41,470 nt of DNA from CAZJDM01 sp964544765 (GTDB lineage: Bacteria; Bdellovibrionota_B; Oligoflexia; CAYFLR01), in the NCBI GenBank assembly GCA_964544765.1, contig CAZJDM010000020.1, forward strand, positions 1-41,470. Direction: 5' to 3'. The notes beneath the pieces are model-generated. The model had not been told where the DNA came from. It searched no databases and saw only the letters and a program-made list of their open reading frames with translations. The first letter of the stretch is position 1; every line of letters starts with the position of its first letter. The translations under genes were made by a program, and so were the position numbers. Shown piece after piece: positions 24,068 through 33,452 of this stretch.

Positions 24068-26452
24068 TTATGGTCTAGAAACACATCGAAACCCAATGTA
24101 ATCGTAAGCGGCTCCATTTGTCAGGCTAAAATTGAGCGAGAAAGCACCAGCTTTGTTTCCATAGGTCCACCTCCCACCACGAAGAGCAGCTCCTCCACTG
24201 GATGTGGCAGCATAATATTTCCCTATTCCATGGTTGGAACTAAAAACTGGGTTACTTGGTAAAATAGATGTTTTTGGTGCTATTTGGGTGAAGATATTAA
24301 TGGCGCTTAGTTCTCTCCAATCGTCTTGGGTAGAACCATCTGCCTTAATATAAGGTCTATCTTTTTGATTTAAATTTGATGTTAAAGGACCTCCTAATGT
24401 CCAATCAACCCATTCATTGACGTTACCGGAAATGTCCCAGATAACTTCGTTATTACTGAGAGTGAGTTGAGCAGTACCGTTATCTGAGCGTGAGGTTCCA
24501 AAGTCTGGGTCAGAACCGTTGTAACCAGAATCTCCTCCAATGCAGGGGTTAGTTTCTCCTACGTTTCCAATCTTAATGCAGCCATCTCCTACTGTTCCAT
24601 TTGTCCAGTTGGTATCAATATTTTCGACGTTTCTGGCGATTGCCATCCATTCCGGATTTGAAATTAAGTCATATTTATTTGTAACCCTATTTAAGGTATT
24701 GAGGTTCTTACATGCCGCTTTGGCCTCTACTTGATTAATACTTACCCAAGGAGTCTCTTCTGCCATAGAGACCGCATTTCCATTGCCATCATTTTTTGCT
24801 TCATACTTCATGACGCAGAAGTCGTTGTAAGCATATACTGTCGGATTTGCGGGGACCAAAATGTATCCTCTTGGACATGAACCTGTATAAGCTATATTTG
24901 GCACATTGTCCATCTGGCTGGGCCTATTTGGTACTATATAACCATCACCAGTGATTTCAAATACAAGGTTATTTATGAATTCCTGATTTTCTGCTTTTTC
25001 CAGAAATTTATCTCCTATCAATTTATAAATTTTATTACCTCCACTGGCTTTTGGCATATAGAAATATTTTCCATAAATCCATTTATTAGCAGTAGGACCT
25101 CCTGTCCATGCGTGAACCGCGGCATTATACCTAAACTCCTGACTTATGCTACCATAAACATATTCCTCAATAGTAGTATCAAATGGCGCAAGGGCAGGGA
25201 ACATATAATCACCGTATTCATCAGTAGCAGGAATACCATTGGTTCTGTGCCAAACAGGGTTCTCCATGTTTCCATCCCAGGTGACATGCAACTGTGTGTT
25301 CAGGAAACGTTCCAAATCAACTTCATTAAATATCAAGCCATGATGATATAAAAGTATGGCCTGGTTAGGACTCATGGAATAATAACTTCCCTTATGTTCA
25401 GTAAACAGAGAATGCTTCCAGTTGTCGATCCTTCCATGATCAATATCCCATGCACCTGCAGGGTCCCAATAATTCCATACATAATGATTATCACTAAGAC
25501 TTAAAGAGTATTTATAACGAACTCCGAGTTTTATAGCTTTTTTCATATATTCTTCATTCCATGTAACACGATACAAAGCTATAAGAGCTTTCATAACAAT
25601 CTCATGCATGTTGTGGGGCAGGGTTAAATGACCCCTATTGTTGCCGAGATCTTTATGAAGTCTTAAAACAGCCCCTTTAGTTCCAAGATCCACATATGAC
25701 CCTCTTGTTATCCACTTTTTCACCAGATGATTTTCTAGTAAATTAAGGTATTCTTTAACCAATTCCTCATATTTAGTTTGCAACTGTTGATTACATATTA
25801 CTATTTCAACAAAATTAGAAATTACCTCGACAAAACTGAAACTTGTAATCGGTTCATCTACCAAATTATCAGGGTTATATGGATCTTGCCAATCAGGGAA
25901 AGTCTTGCCATACCAACCAAGAAAACCATCATTGCCTTTTGTAAGCGCGGATCTCATGTTTTCAACAGCATTAACAAATTGCTCAAGATATAGTATATTA
26001 GCAGTTAACTTGTATGCTGTTAGGAACATACTCATATATGGAATCTGTACCCAAGTTAGCCCATTCGGACCTTTTTCAACTACATCAATTAATATGTTGG
26101 AACTAAGTCTATCGACATTTGCTTGTACATTTTCTAGAAAATTATCAATTATATATTGATCTTTAGAGTCATCAGCGATTATCGCCTTAATATCCGTTAA
26201 TCCGAGTTCATGACAAATGCTTTTGATGCTTATAATAGTATCAGAAATGTTATTTGGCTCATCAAGAGTTTGATTCTCTGTATCCACAGTTACTTCTTTA
26301 TCATTATTAGTACCAGTCTTAGCCTTCGTCTTAGATTTAGTTTTAGTCTCATCCTTATCAAAAATTTCCTTCAAATTACAAGACACGATAAGTAAAAAAA
26401 CAGTTAAAATAATTGATAAATAACGTATACAATTTTGTAAATGGCCTTGCAT
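24068..26452 (-). CDS. Large lipoprotein with helical-toroid-like N-terminal domain and SUMF1/FGE-like C-terminal domain
   Basis: A 794-residue lipoprotein (lipobox LIVSC near residue 25), followed by a Lys/Thr-rich linker (TKTKSKTKAKTGTNND). Residues about 80-520 are alpha-helical and rich in aromatic residues (HDL-like spacing in LRLHKDLGNNRGHLTLPHNMHEIVMKAL, VWNYWDPAGAWDIDHG). They resemble an (alpha/alpha) toroid of the kind found in polysaccharide-active enzymes, although I cannot name a family. Residues about 545-794 match the formylglycine-generating-enzyme / SUMF1 fold (YNDFCVMKYEAKN, PEWMAIARNVE, VIWDISGNVNEWVDW, GAALRGGRWTYG, IGFRCVSRP). Many such bacterial domains bind carbohydrate or protein rather than oxidise Cys. 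It is a single gene, opposite to the pseudoprotease operon. Confidence 0.7.
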   Translation of the reverse strand: MQGHLQNCIRYLSIILTVFLLIVSCNLKEIFDKDETKTKSKTKAKTGTNNDKEVTVDTENQTLDEPNNISDTIISIKSICHELGLTDIKAIIADDSKDQYIIDNFLENVQANVDRLSSNILIDVVEKGPNGLTWVQIPYMSMFLTAYKLTANILYLEQFVNAVENMRSALTKGNDGFLGWYGKTFPDWQDPYNPDNLVDEPITSFSFVEVISNFVEIVICNQQLQTKYEELVKEYLNLLENHLVKKWITRGSYVDLGTKGAVLRLHKDLGNNRGHLTLPHNMHEIVMKALIALYRVTWNEEYMKKAIKLGVRYKYSLSLSDNHYVWNYWDPAGAWDIDHGRIDNWKHSLFTEHKGSYYSMSPNQAILLYHHGLIFNEVDLERFLNTQLHVTWDGNMENPVWHRTNGIPATDEYGDYMFPALAPFDTTIEEYVYGSISQEFRYNAAVHAWTGGPTANKWIYGKYFYMPKASGGNKIYKLIGDKFLEKAENQEFINNLVFEITGDGYIVPNRPSQMDNVPNIAYTGSCPRGYILVPANPTVYAYNDFCVMKYEAKNDGNGNAVSMAEETPWVSINQVEAKAACKNLNTLNRVTNKYDLISNPEWMAIARNVENIDTNWTNGTVGDGCIKIGNVGETNPCIGGDSGYNGSDPDFGTSRSDNGTAQLTLSNNEVIWDISGNVNEWVDWTLGGPLTSNLNQKDRPYIKADGSTQDDWRELSAINIFTQIAPKTSILPSNPVFSSNHGIGKYYAATSSGGAALRGGRWTYGNKAGAFSLNFSLTNGAAYDYIGFRCVSRP

Positions 26453-26616
26453 ATAATCTCGTATATGAAATATATTTAATAAAAATTATACCAGATTATA
26501 AGTCTGTTTATCACTATTTTATCGCAATAGAAGGTATTTAAAGGCTTAGTGTAATTAGTGGTTACCCTCCCAAAAGGCTGTTGCAGTAAAGCGCACGGAT
26601 CGTTGCCATACCCCAA

Positions 26617-28050
26617 CTATTCTTTCTTGCTAATGCCCAGCATATTCATCTTTTGATATAGATAACTGCGATCAATTTGTAAAACACTGGCTGCTTTACT
26701 AAAAGAATATTGGTTGGAATCTAATACTTTCTTTATATAAGCTGTTTCAGATTGGTTTTTAAACTCTTTAAGAGATACAGGATGCTCCAGTTTAAAAGTA
26801 AGGTAATCTTCTTTATCTTGTTTATGTTGGTAATCATCACCACAATCATAATCAATATCATTACCATCGTAATCACTATTATCTAATATCTTTTTTCCCA
26901 TAACCTTGACTATCGTTCCTAAGGATATATCGCTATCGGCCACTATTATTGCTCGTTCGCTAACATTTCGTAATTCTCTAACATTACCGGGCCAATTGTA
27001 ATTTTGCAGAAGAGTAAATACTTTTGAATCGATATCAATTGATTTCTGTTGATCAATTTTTTGCGAGAATTCACCTATGAATTTACTAAAAAGTATCGGG
27101 ATATCTTCTAGTCGATCTCTTAAAGGAGGTATTTTTATGCTTACTACATTTAATCGATAAAACAAATCAGCTCGAAAACGTCCCTGTTTAACTTCCTCCT
27201 CTAGATCTCTAGATGTAGCCGCAATAACTCGAACGTCAGCTTTAGAAATTTTCACCGAGCCCACTTTTTGAATTTCTCCAGTTTCTAAAAACCGTAGTAA
27301 TTTAGTTTGGCCCTCAATAGATAGCTCTCCTATCTCGTCCAGAAATAATGTGCCTCCATCAGCTATTTCAATTTTTCCAGTCTGATCACTTACCGCACCG
27401 GTAAAAGCTCCTTTATTATGTCCAAAGAGCTCACTTTCCATTAAATTGGCAGGGATAGCCGCTGAATTTACCACTATTAATGGTTGGGTATTACGATTAG
27501 AATTTTTCCAAATACTACGAGCTATGACTTCTTTTCCAACTCCCGTTTCTCCCATTATTAAAATCTTAATATTTCTTTTGGCAAACTGATCAATCTGTTT
27601 TCGTATATGGATTATGCTGTTAGAAGTGCCTAAGATATCATCTTGACCAATATAATTATGTAATTTTTGTTTAAGGTTACTATTTTCTAAACATCGGGAT
27701 AAGGTTATCTTTAGCCTATCCGCGGAAACAGGTTTTTCAATAAAATCATAGGCTCCTAGTTTAAGGGCCTCATTAGCCTCATTAGCGGAAGCAGCTCCAG
27801 ATAGTACAACGATAGGAGTGAGTATATCTTCATTTCGCAGTTGTTTCATCAATTCAAGACAAGTGCCTTCATTTTGAAAGTGGACATCTAGTAAAAGCAT
27901 GTCTAGTTTATGACTCTTAATAATTTCATATGCTTCTTTCAGGGAACCAGCTTCCAAGATATCATAGGGCTCTCCAGCTAATGCTAACTGAACGGAGGTG
28001 CGAATGTCAGAATCATCATCCGCTATTAATATTTGGGGTTTTTTATTCAT
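26617..28050 (-). CDS. Sigma-54-dependent response regulator (NtrC family)
   Basis: A 477-residue regulator with the classic three domains. The receiver has acidic residues ADDD and phospho-acceptor Asp55 (LLLDVHF). The central AAA+ domain has Walker A GETGVGKE, the sigma-54 contact loop GAFTGA, and Walker B GTLFLDEIGEL. The C-terminal Fis-type helix-turn-helix ends with FSKAASVLQIDRSYLYQKMNMLG. It should activate sigma-54 promoters after phosphorylation, very likely by the histidine kinase encoded 159 bases upstream. A 65-residue Asp/Asn-rich linker (NDIDYDCGDDYQHKQDKEDY) separates AAA+ and DNA-binding parts. The ATG has CGGAG upstream. The gap before this gene carries a long inverted repeat. 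Confidence 0.93.
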   Translation of the reverse strand: MNKKPQILIADDDSDIRTSVQLALAGEPYDILEAGSLKEAYEIIKSHKLDMLLLDVHFQNEGTCLELMKQLRNEDILTPIVVLSGAASANEANEALKLGAYDFIEKPVSADRLKITLSRCLENSNLKQKLHNYIGQDDILGTSNSIIHIRKQIDQFAKRNIKILIMGETGVGKEVIARSIWKNSNRNTQPLIVVNSAAIPANLMESELFGHNKGAFTGAVSDQTGKIEIADGGTLFLDEIGELSIEGQTKLLRFLETGEIQKVGSVKISKADVRVIAATSRDLEEEVKQGRFRADLFYRLNVVSIKIPPLRDRLEDIPILFSKFIGEFSQKIDQQKSIDIDSKVFTLLQNYNWPGNVRELRNVSERAIIVADSDISLGTIVKVMGKKILDNSDYDGNDIDYDCGDDYQHKQDKEDYLTFKLEHPVSLKEFKNQSETAYIKKVLDSNQYSFSKAASVLQIDRSYLYQKMNMLGISKKE

Positions 28051-28075
28051 AAAAACTCCGTTTTACCTATATAAA

Positions 28076-28209
28076 TTGTGCGCTGGAAACTGTGGGTAAT
28101 TGTAAATATTACTATAATATCATTGCTATAACTATTTTAATAAATATTTCTTTTTTATCCAACTTGCACAGTTGATAAGTAAAGTTTTCCCACAGTTTTC
28201 AGCGCACAA
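28076..28209. repeat. Long inverted repeat between kinase and regulator genes
   Basis: Two 21-base arms, 28076-28096 (starting TTGTGCGCTGGAAACTGTGG) and 28189-28209, are complementary with one mismatch and 92 bases apart. The right arm abuts the TGA stop of the histidine kinase gene and the left arm lies 25 bases before the response regulator start. It could fold as one large stem in the transcript, or be a pair of protein-binding sites in opposite orientation. Confidence 0.75.
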
Positions 28210-29346
28210 TCAATTTTTATTATACGGTAAATTGAATTCAAAGGTCACTCCTTTTTGAGTACTATTTTCAACTAGAATTAGATCTCCTCCATGATCAAGG
28301 GCTATCTTTTTACATATGGTCAAACCTAGTCCTAGGTTAAGTTTATTCTTAAGCTTATTAGACTTAGTAGAAACATACAAATTGAATATATTTTTTTCAA
28401 TGTCCCTGGGAACAATATTTCCGGTATTGTGTACTTGGATATATACAACATCTGGGGCCTCTTTCAAGGATATGGATATTTCGATTTTATTTAATTTGTT
28501 AGCTTCGTGTGCATTTTTTATCAGATTAAACAGCAGATTATTAATTAAGTTTTCATCAAAAGGGACAATGTTTTTAGTTAAATTAGTGTTTAAAAGCTTT
28601 AGCGATACATACTCTTTTTTATAATCTTTATAATTATCAAAAAACTTGTGGATGAAGGATCGTATATCATTGGGTTTGATTTGGACCTTGGGTAATTTAG
28701 AGAAGTGGGTAAAACTTGCGAATGTTTCTTCCATAATTGATATTTTCTTTTTCAATACTTCTGATGCTGTATTTAAATATTTACTAAAATCTTCTTTGGG
28801 CAGGGAGTTGTGTTGATCCACTATACTAGTAGATATGAGTTTCAAAGGAGTAAGAGGCGCCTTAAGCTCATGAACCATAATCTGTGCTGTTCGCTGCCAT
28901 GATTCAATGCCGTGCAGTGCTTCTAATTTTTGAGCGTCTTTTTTAATCTTTTCCAGTAATTTGTTAAATTGGGTGACAATACTTTTAGAAAATAAAAAAG
29001 CCATAGCTAGAAAAAATAATAATATGAAACTTGTCCACCAAAGTGTTTGGACCATAATATTCTTTACTAGTTGATTTCTTAACAAACCAAAGTCATTTAG
29101 GGCTTGTTTGGTAGTTAGCACCTTTCTGAATTGATCTTTATATTTATCACGGTGCTGGGGGTCCAGAACGGCGGTACTTTTTAAAGTATTTAAATAGTTA
29201 TCTAGAGTTTCATTGACTTGATTGTTATCTACCATCTGGAAAGCGAGTTCAATACTTTGTTTATTTAAAAAGTATTGAATTCCCATCAATGGCAGGGTCA
29301 ATAAAATGATTATAGCCGCAATTTTATACCAAATTTTAACAATCAT
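28210..29346 (-). CDS. Membrane sensor histidine kinase (NtrY-like pairing)
   Basis: A 378-residue kinase. Two membrane segments (about residues 8-24 and 100-120) flank a short periplasmic sensor region of about 75 residues. The H-box is MVHELKAPLTPLK (His159), the N-box NLIKNAHEANK, and the ATP-lid and G2 region NLGLGLTICKKIALDHGGDL. It would autophosphorylate and pass phosphate to the sigma-54 regulator encoded next, at 26617-28050. It belongs to a leftward set with the exported protein 70 bases upstream and the outer-membrane protein before that, suggesting an envelope stress or nutrient-sensing circuit. The ligand is unknown. The sensor is small and has no PAS or HAMP motif that I can recognise. 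Confidence 0.9.
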   Translation of the reverse strand: MIVKIWYKIAAIIILLTLPLMGIQYFLNKQSIELAFQMVDNNQVNETLDNYLNTLKSTAVLDPQHRDKYKDQFRKVLTTKQALNDFGLLRNQLVKNIMVQTLWWTSFILLFFLAMAFLFSKSIVTQFNKLLEKIKKDAQKLEALHGIESWQRTAQIMVHELKAPLTPLKLISTSIVDQHNSLPKEDFSKYLNTASEVLKKKISIMEETFASFTHFSKLPKVQIKPNDIRSFIHKFFDNYKDYKKEYVSLKLLNTNLTKNIVPFDENLINNLLFNLIKNAHEANKLNKIEISISLKEAPDVVYIQVHNTGNIVPRDIEKNIFNLYVSTKSNKLKNKLNLGLGLTICKKIALDHGGDLILVENSTQKGVTFEFNLPYNKN

Positions 29347-29416
29347 TAAGACGTTATCCTTTAATGTTTTTAAGAAATAATCTTTTCTGTCTTTAAGAAA
29401 ATATCCTTTCTATTAA

Positions 29417-29992
29417 TTAAGGAAAAACCTTTTCGATTAGTAGTTGTTTGTTAGGTAACCCCGAACCTATATTGGACCAATTAATATGAATAATTCCGGC
29501 CCTTCTATTTTTAGTTTCCATAGGCACGATACCCTGTAAACGTTTTAATCGTCCTTGCCACATAGGGTTTAAAAGTAATCTAAATTTCATCTTGTTATTG
29601 GAAGGAACAGAAAGATTTTTACATATTAACAAGGGGCAAAGGGCGCCAAGTCCTTTTTTCAGTTTAAATTTGGAAATTATTTTTTCCTGTTCCTTTACTG
29701 TTATTATTTCATCCCATAGGTCAAAAGTTATGTGCAATATTTTCCTACATTGTATTTGTTTTTGATAAGTAAAAAGGCTCATTAACTCAAAGGGTACACC
29801 ACTTTTAATCTTTTTAAGTATTGAATGTTGATAGACAGGTTTGATCCATTTACATACAGATGATTTAAGTTGAGGAATCTCCCCAGCAAAGGTTTGGCTC
29901 CCTATTAAAAAACAAATCAATGATGTAGAAAGTGTTAATGGTTTTAAAAAAGTTAAAAATTTAAAAAATATAAAAAAAGTTCGAGATAGCAT
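29417..29992 (-). CDS. Exported protein of unknown function, DUF4390-like
   Basis: A 191-residue protein with a signal peptide (FLTFLKPLTLSTSLICFLIGSQTFAGE). The mature region includes KIKSGVPFELMSLFTYQKQ and RLKRLQGIVPMETKNRRAGI. The KSGVPF.. pattern with a following beta-rich part resembles DUF4390-type proteins, which are often found beside NtrY/NtrX-type kinase pairs. I hold this assignment loosely. It lies between an outer-membrane protein gene (54 bases upstream) and a histidine kinase gene (70 bases downstream), same strand. It could supply a signal to that kinase or share its envelope function. Confidence 0.5.
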   Translation of the reverse strand: MLSRTFFIFFKFLTFLKPLTLSTSLICFLIGSQTFAGEIPQLKSSVCKWIKPVYQHSILKKIKSGVPFELMSLFTYQKQIQCRKILHITFDLWDEIITVKEQEKIISKFKLKKGLGALCPLLICKNLSVPSNNKMKFRLLLNPMWQGRLKRLQGIVPMETKNRRAGIIHINWSNIGSGLPNKQLLIEKVFP

Positions 29993-30046
29993 AACTAATC
30001 TTAACTATATAATTGTTTGATTTCAATTTAATATACAATCTGAATA

Positions 30047-31444
30047 TTAATATAATCTATCAAAATAGTAACTGGCACCAAGACCCAGGTTCCACCCTTT
30101 AAATACACCTTGATACTTCAAGGTGAGGTAATTAGTTTCAGTTTCCACATGAGTGGTGTACATATAATTACCATCTTTTGTTTTTTCATGAATTAAAGAT
30201 GAGTCATCAGGATCTTCGTTACTGATGGAGGTTGAGCCATAATTAATTTTTATCTGATGTATGTTTTCTCCGAAATACAGATTTTTGCCCATTGAGATAT
30301 AATAATTATCTCCAATGTTAGCGCCTGGTATTGCGTTGTATTCAAGTAAAACCATTTTATCGAATTCATATATTTCCGCGCCTAATCCAAGAAAGATATT
30401 GTTTAGTATGGCAAATTCTCTTTGTGTTTTAATTTTGGAGGTTAGACCTGCAAAATGACCTGAGGAGTCAACATAAAAAGAAGCATCTACTTTGAAAAAA
30501 TTAGAATAATCTTTTCTAACTATAGCATTGTATTTAATCCCAAAATGAGGGGAGTTTGATTCATCTGAAGTTTCAGTCTCTTTGGTACCAAGTACAATAC
30601 TGGGACCTATTTGAGATGAAAAATACTCACTAACTACACTAGAATAAAGTAGATCCAACACTAGACTTGTTCGAGATAAATCGTCGTCATAATGGTTTAG
30701 AGTAAAAAGATACAAATCCATTCGGCCTTTAAATATATAGTTTTCCCAAACTCTATTACTCATAGTGCCATACAAATTAATCGAGTGCCAGTCTTCCAAA
30801 TCTAAAAATCCTTTTCCATCATCACCCATGATGTTAGCAAATAAGCTGGGATCATTTGAGGGGGAGGAATTAAGTGGTATATGAGTTGAAGAGGATATAT
30901 TACCATTTGCCACAGAATTTAATATGTCAATTCCAACGGACCATTCAGATAAAGCATTTTCTCGATATAGGTATTTAAAATTGAACGTACTTTCCATTCG
31001 TTTTGAATAGTCGCTGTTTTTAGAATTAAAATATTTAAAATCACCTAGCCAAGAGTAAAAATGTTTGGATTTGGGTATGACCTTTAAAAATAAATGAATA
31101 TGGTTTTTGAGTTCTGACTTCTTTAGAGATATTTCGGCAGATTCAAAAAGACCTGATTTTTGAATTAACATTTCTAATTTTTCAAAGTCTTCCGGATCGA
31201 GCCATTCCATTTTTTTAATTCCAAAAATAGACAGGACCTGATAACAGGCGGTTTTGTTAACATCCTTTTGTAGGGAAGGTATTATATCCTTAGGATATAA
31301 CCAACTTTCTTCAAGTTGCTCGGTTCTTAATCCAGAACAATGAATATCATCAACAAAATAAGGACTCTTTAAGGGTTCGTCTTGAGAATATAGTCTAAAT
31401 GAAATAAGTTGAATTACGATTAAAAAAGGTAATAATTTTAACAT
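30047..31444 (-). CDS. Outer-membrane beta-barrel protein with POTRA-like N-terminus
   Basis: A 465-residue protein with a signal peptide (MLKLLPFLIVIQLISFRLYSQ). Residues about 110-150 (EDFEKLEMLIQKSGLFESAEISLKK, then HIHLFLKVIPKS) resemble a POTRA domain. The remainder alternates hydrophobic and polar residues with many Tyr and Phe, typical of a transmembrane beta-barrel, and ends in ASYYFDRLY with an aromatic terminus. This fits the BamA/TamA-like Omp85 superfamily or a related surface-antigen barrel, but it is shorter than BamA (about 800 residues). AGGAG lies six bases before the ATG. It heads the leftward set that continues into the kinase and regulator. Confidence 0.68.
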   Translation of the reverse strand: MLKLLPFLIVIQLISFRLYSQDEPLKSPYFVDDIHCSGLRTEQLEESWLYPKDIIPSLQKDVNKTACYQVLSIFGIKKMEWLDPEDFEKLEMLIQKSGLFESAEISLKKSELKNHIHLFLKVIPKSKHFYSWLGDFKYFNSKNSDYSKRMESTFNFKYLYRENALSEWSVGIDILNSVANGNISSSTHIPLNSSPSNDPSLFANIMGDDGKGFLDLEDWHSINLYGTMSNRVWENYIFKGRMDLYLFTLNHYDDDLSRTSLVLDLLYSSVVSEYFSSQIGPSIVLGTKETETSDESNSPHFGIKYNAIVRKDYSNFFKVDASFYVDSSGHFAGLTSKIKTQREFAILNNIFLGLGAEIYEFDKMVLLEYNAIPGANIGDNYYISMGKNLYFGENIHQIKINYGSTSISNEDPDDSSLIHEKTKDGNYMYTTHVETETNYLTLKYQGVFKGWNLGLGASYYFDRLY

Positions 31445-31963
31445 TTTAAACTCCTAATAGTATTGTTTTGTCCCTCACCAACGCGCGAGCAATGGCTTAT
31501 ACTGCAATAAATAAGCCAATTCGCTATATTTTATGTAAGCAACTAATATTACACACAATAAGCCAATTAAATATCTTAAGATAATAATTTAATGTTAGAC
31601 AAAACGAGATGAATTTGTGATTTTTTTCTCACAAATGTTAGAAAAAAATCACAAAATAAATATCCCCTTAAATCGTTTGTTTCTGGTTGTTACGGCGGTT
31701 TGTAGTGAAAACGACCATATTTCAATCTTTGATAACTTACCAATACTAAAGCATTAACTGCTTTTCAAGTGTCAAAGCCAAGAATAAGTGCCGATAGATC
31801 TCACTTCTAATTATTCGACTCGTCCCGTTGAATCATAACCATCTATAAACAATAAATTTATCACATATATTAAACATATAGAGCAAATGTTCCGAAGAAT
31901 ATACAAAATGGCTGTCAAGGTGATGGTTCCGAGTTTTAACCTAAACCAAATAGGGGAGATTCA
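31445..31963. promoter_or_regulatory. Divergent intergenic region with hairpins and repeated ATAAGCCA
   Basis: About 520 bases between the outer-membrane protein gene (leftward) and a lipoprotein gene (rightward), with no coding frame seen. TGGCTTAT at 31493-31500 pairs with ATAAGCCA at 31511-31518. The 12-base AATAAGCCAATT occurs at 31510-31521 and again at 31557-31568. A perfect 16-base inverted repeat lies at 31614-31655. These could be operators or RNA structures for either gene. Neither promoter was resolved. Confidence 0.5.
31614..31655. repeat. Perfect 16-base inverted repeat (TTTGTGATTTTTTTCT)
   Basis: The arms 31614-31629 and 31640-31655 are exact complements with a 10-base loop. 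Because one arm has a T-run and the other an A-run, it can act as an intrinsic-terminator-like hairpin in either direction, or as a binding site containing TGTGA/TCACA halves. Confidence 0.7.
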
Positions 31964-32998
31964 ATGAATGCATTAAACACTTCGGGGTCTGAAAACAAAC
32001 AATTCTATCTACTTGGTATTTGTCTGTTTTTTTCGTTTTTATTTACCAATTGTGCTCCAGACACACAAGCAGACTTATTATACCACACTCCTAACCCTAA
32101 CACGGGTACTGGTGAGGTTGATAAAATTGGTAATAATATCATAAGTGGTAATGATGCCGGCAGATCTTCAGGAACATCTACAGAAATACCATTTGATGCA
32201 TTTACGAATGGTTCAGCCGTTGTTACTGGGTCTGTGGGATATCAAAGTGACTTCGATGACTACTATTTGTTTGAACCTAGATTCGATGGGAAAATAAAGG
32301 TTTCCCTTACGAATCTTAATAATAATATTTATCTGAGGATTTATAAGAATGGTACTCAAAACACACATATAATAACCAACTGTACAGGCAATCCTCATCC
32401 TTGCAAAAATGATAGTGATAAATCATTTCCAGGCCTTTCTGAAAACATAAAGAACACCGAACGTAATAATGTGGATGACGATAAATTCAAGGTAGAAAGC
32501 AGAAGTACGTACATTATTAAGGTAGATCCTTGGGCCAGGGCATATTCAAGTTATACGCTAGTGATTGAGTATACAACAGACGTGCAACAGAATAATACAG
32601 GTAACTGTTCGGATGAGGATGAGGAAGAGGCAAGATCAGCTCATGGTCTTATTTGTGACGATATCACTAACGAAGTTAAGAAGCGTAATTGTAATGCTTT
32701 TGACTTAGCTCCACTAGATGAGCCGGATGGCAGGATAAATAGTGGAGATATTGTCGTTGTAGCTAGGATAGGTGCGGGTTTAATAACTTTTCAAGAGCTA
32801 GAAGAAAAAAACTTGATAGAAAAAGTGATAACTACAATAAAAATATTTAGAACATTTAATTTTTCTAACAAAGAGACAGAGGAAGAGGAGGATGGTGCGG
32901 TTCCGATTACCACTAGATTGGCGTATATTAATGTAGGTTTAATCTGCGTGCCAGAAACAGTAGTACTAACAGAAGGAGAAAGAGAAGAAAGAGACTAA
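31964..32998 (+). CDS. Lipoprotein with PPC-like beta domain
   Basis: A 344-residue lipoprotein. The signal ends in FLFTNC, giving a lipidated Cys near residue 30. Residues about 75-205 (GSVGYQSDFDDYYLFEPRFDGKIKVSLTNLNNNIYLRIYKNG to YIIKVDPWARAYSSYTLVIEYT) resemble a pre-peptidase C-terminal (PPC) beta-sandwich, usually a calcium-linked binding module of secreted proteins. The C-terminal part holds several Cys (GNCSDEDEEEAR, GLICDDITNEVKKRNC, GLICVPE), possibly disulfide-bonded, and acidic stretches (EEEEDG). GGGGAG precedes the ATG by five bases. It is a single gene, followed by a transposon-related region. Confidence 0.6.
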   Translation: MNALNTSGSENKQFYLLGICLFFSFLFTNCAPDTQADLLYHTPNPNTGTGEVDKIGNNIISGNDAGRSSGTSTEIPFDAFTNGSAVVTGSVGYQSDFDDYYLFEPRFDGKIKVSLTNLNNNIYLRIYKNGTQNTHIITNCTGNPHPCKNDSDKSFPGLSENIKNTERNNVDDDKFKVESRSTYIIKVDPWARAYSSYTLVIEYTTDVQQNNTGNCSDEDEEEARSAHGLICDDITNEVKKRNCNAFDLAPLDEPDGRINSGDIVVVARIGAGLITFQELEEKNLIEKVITTIKIFRTFNFSNKETEEEEDGAVPITTRLAYINVGLICVPETVVLTEGEREERD

Positions 32999-33452
32999 GA
33001 TTGGTCGCGAGTGGAAGGTGAGGTTTTTACTTTCCCCAACGGCAGCAGTTAATAATATAGACAAGTTGGCCCAATATGAGCGAAGTTCGCATACGGGACC
33101 AAAATTTGCGCAACATATTGAATATATAAGTTAATTACCAATAATGAATTCACGGAAAAGTTGATCTAAAAATGATTTTTGGCATTAAATATATTGTATG
33201 ATTACAGTGAGTTACGTGAGAAATGTCCGATGAGAGCAGCTTCACTCATATTGGGCCTGTGTAGGCTATATCAATGGGTTAAATTTTACTATAGTTAGTT
33301 TTGTTATCTGGTATGCACTATGCAACATTTTTAAACTAGTCATTCTTAGATAGAATTGCTAATATACTCAGTCCAATACAGCCTTTTTTAAGACTATATT
33401 TGGATAATGGTTAAAAAATTAACTGCAACCATTCATATTTAGAATTTAGGAG
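32999..33452. other. Non-coding stretch holding a small element with terminal inverted repeats
   Basis: About 450 bases without a credible gene. It contains the 190-base element at 33068-33257 and lies directly upstream of the Tn3 transposase remnant, so it probably belongs to transposon debris. A weak hairpin near 33012-33036 could end the lipoprotein transcript. Confidence 0.5.
33068..33257. mobile_element. MITE-like or transposon-end element with 18-base terminal inverted repeats
   Basis: GGCCCAATATGAGCGAAG at 33068-33085 is matched in inverted orientation at 33240-33257 with a single difference (GAGTGAAG). The 154 bases between have no coding frame. No clear target duplication flanks it. 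A related sequence recurs as a hairpin at 34950-34980, at the far side of the Tn3 remnant. The arms may therefore be terminal repeats of that transposon, or of a non-autonomous derivative. Confidence 0.5.

Noticed and set aside
31616..31633. CRP-like site (TGTGA...TCACA)
   Set aside because: The spacer is eight bases instead of the six required for a classical CRP site. It is better explained as part of the longer perfect inverted repeat.
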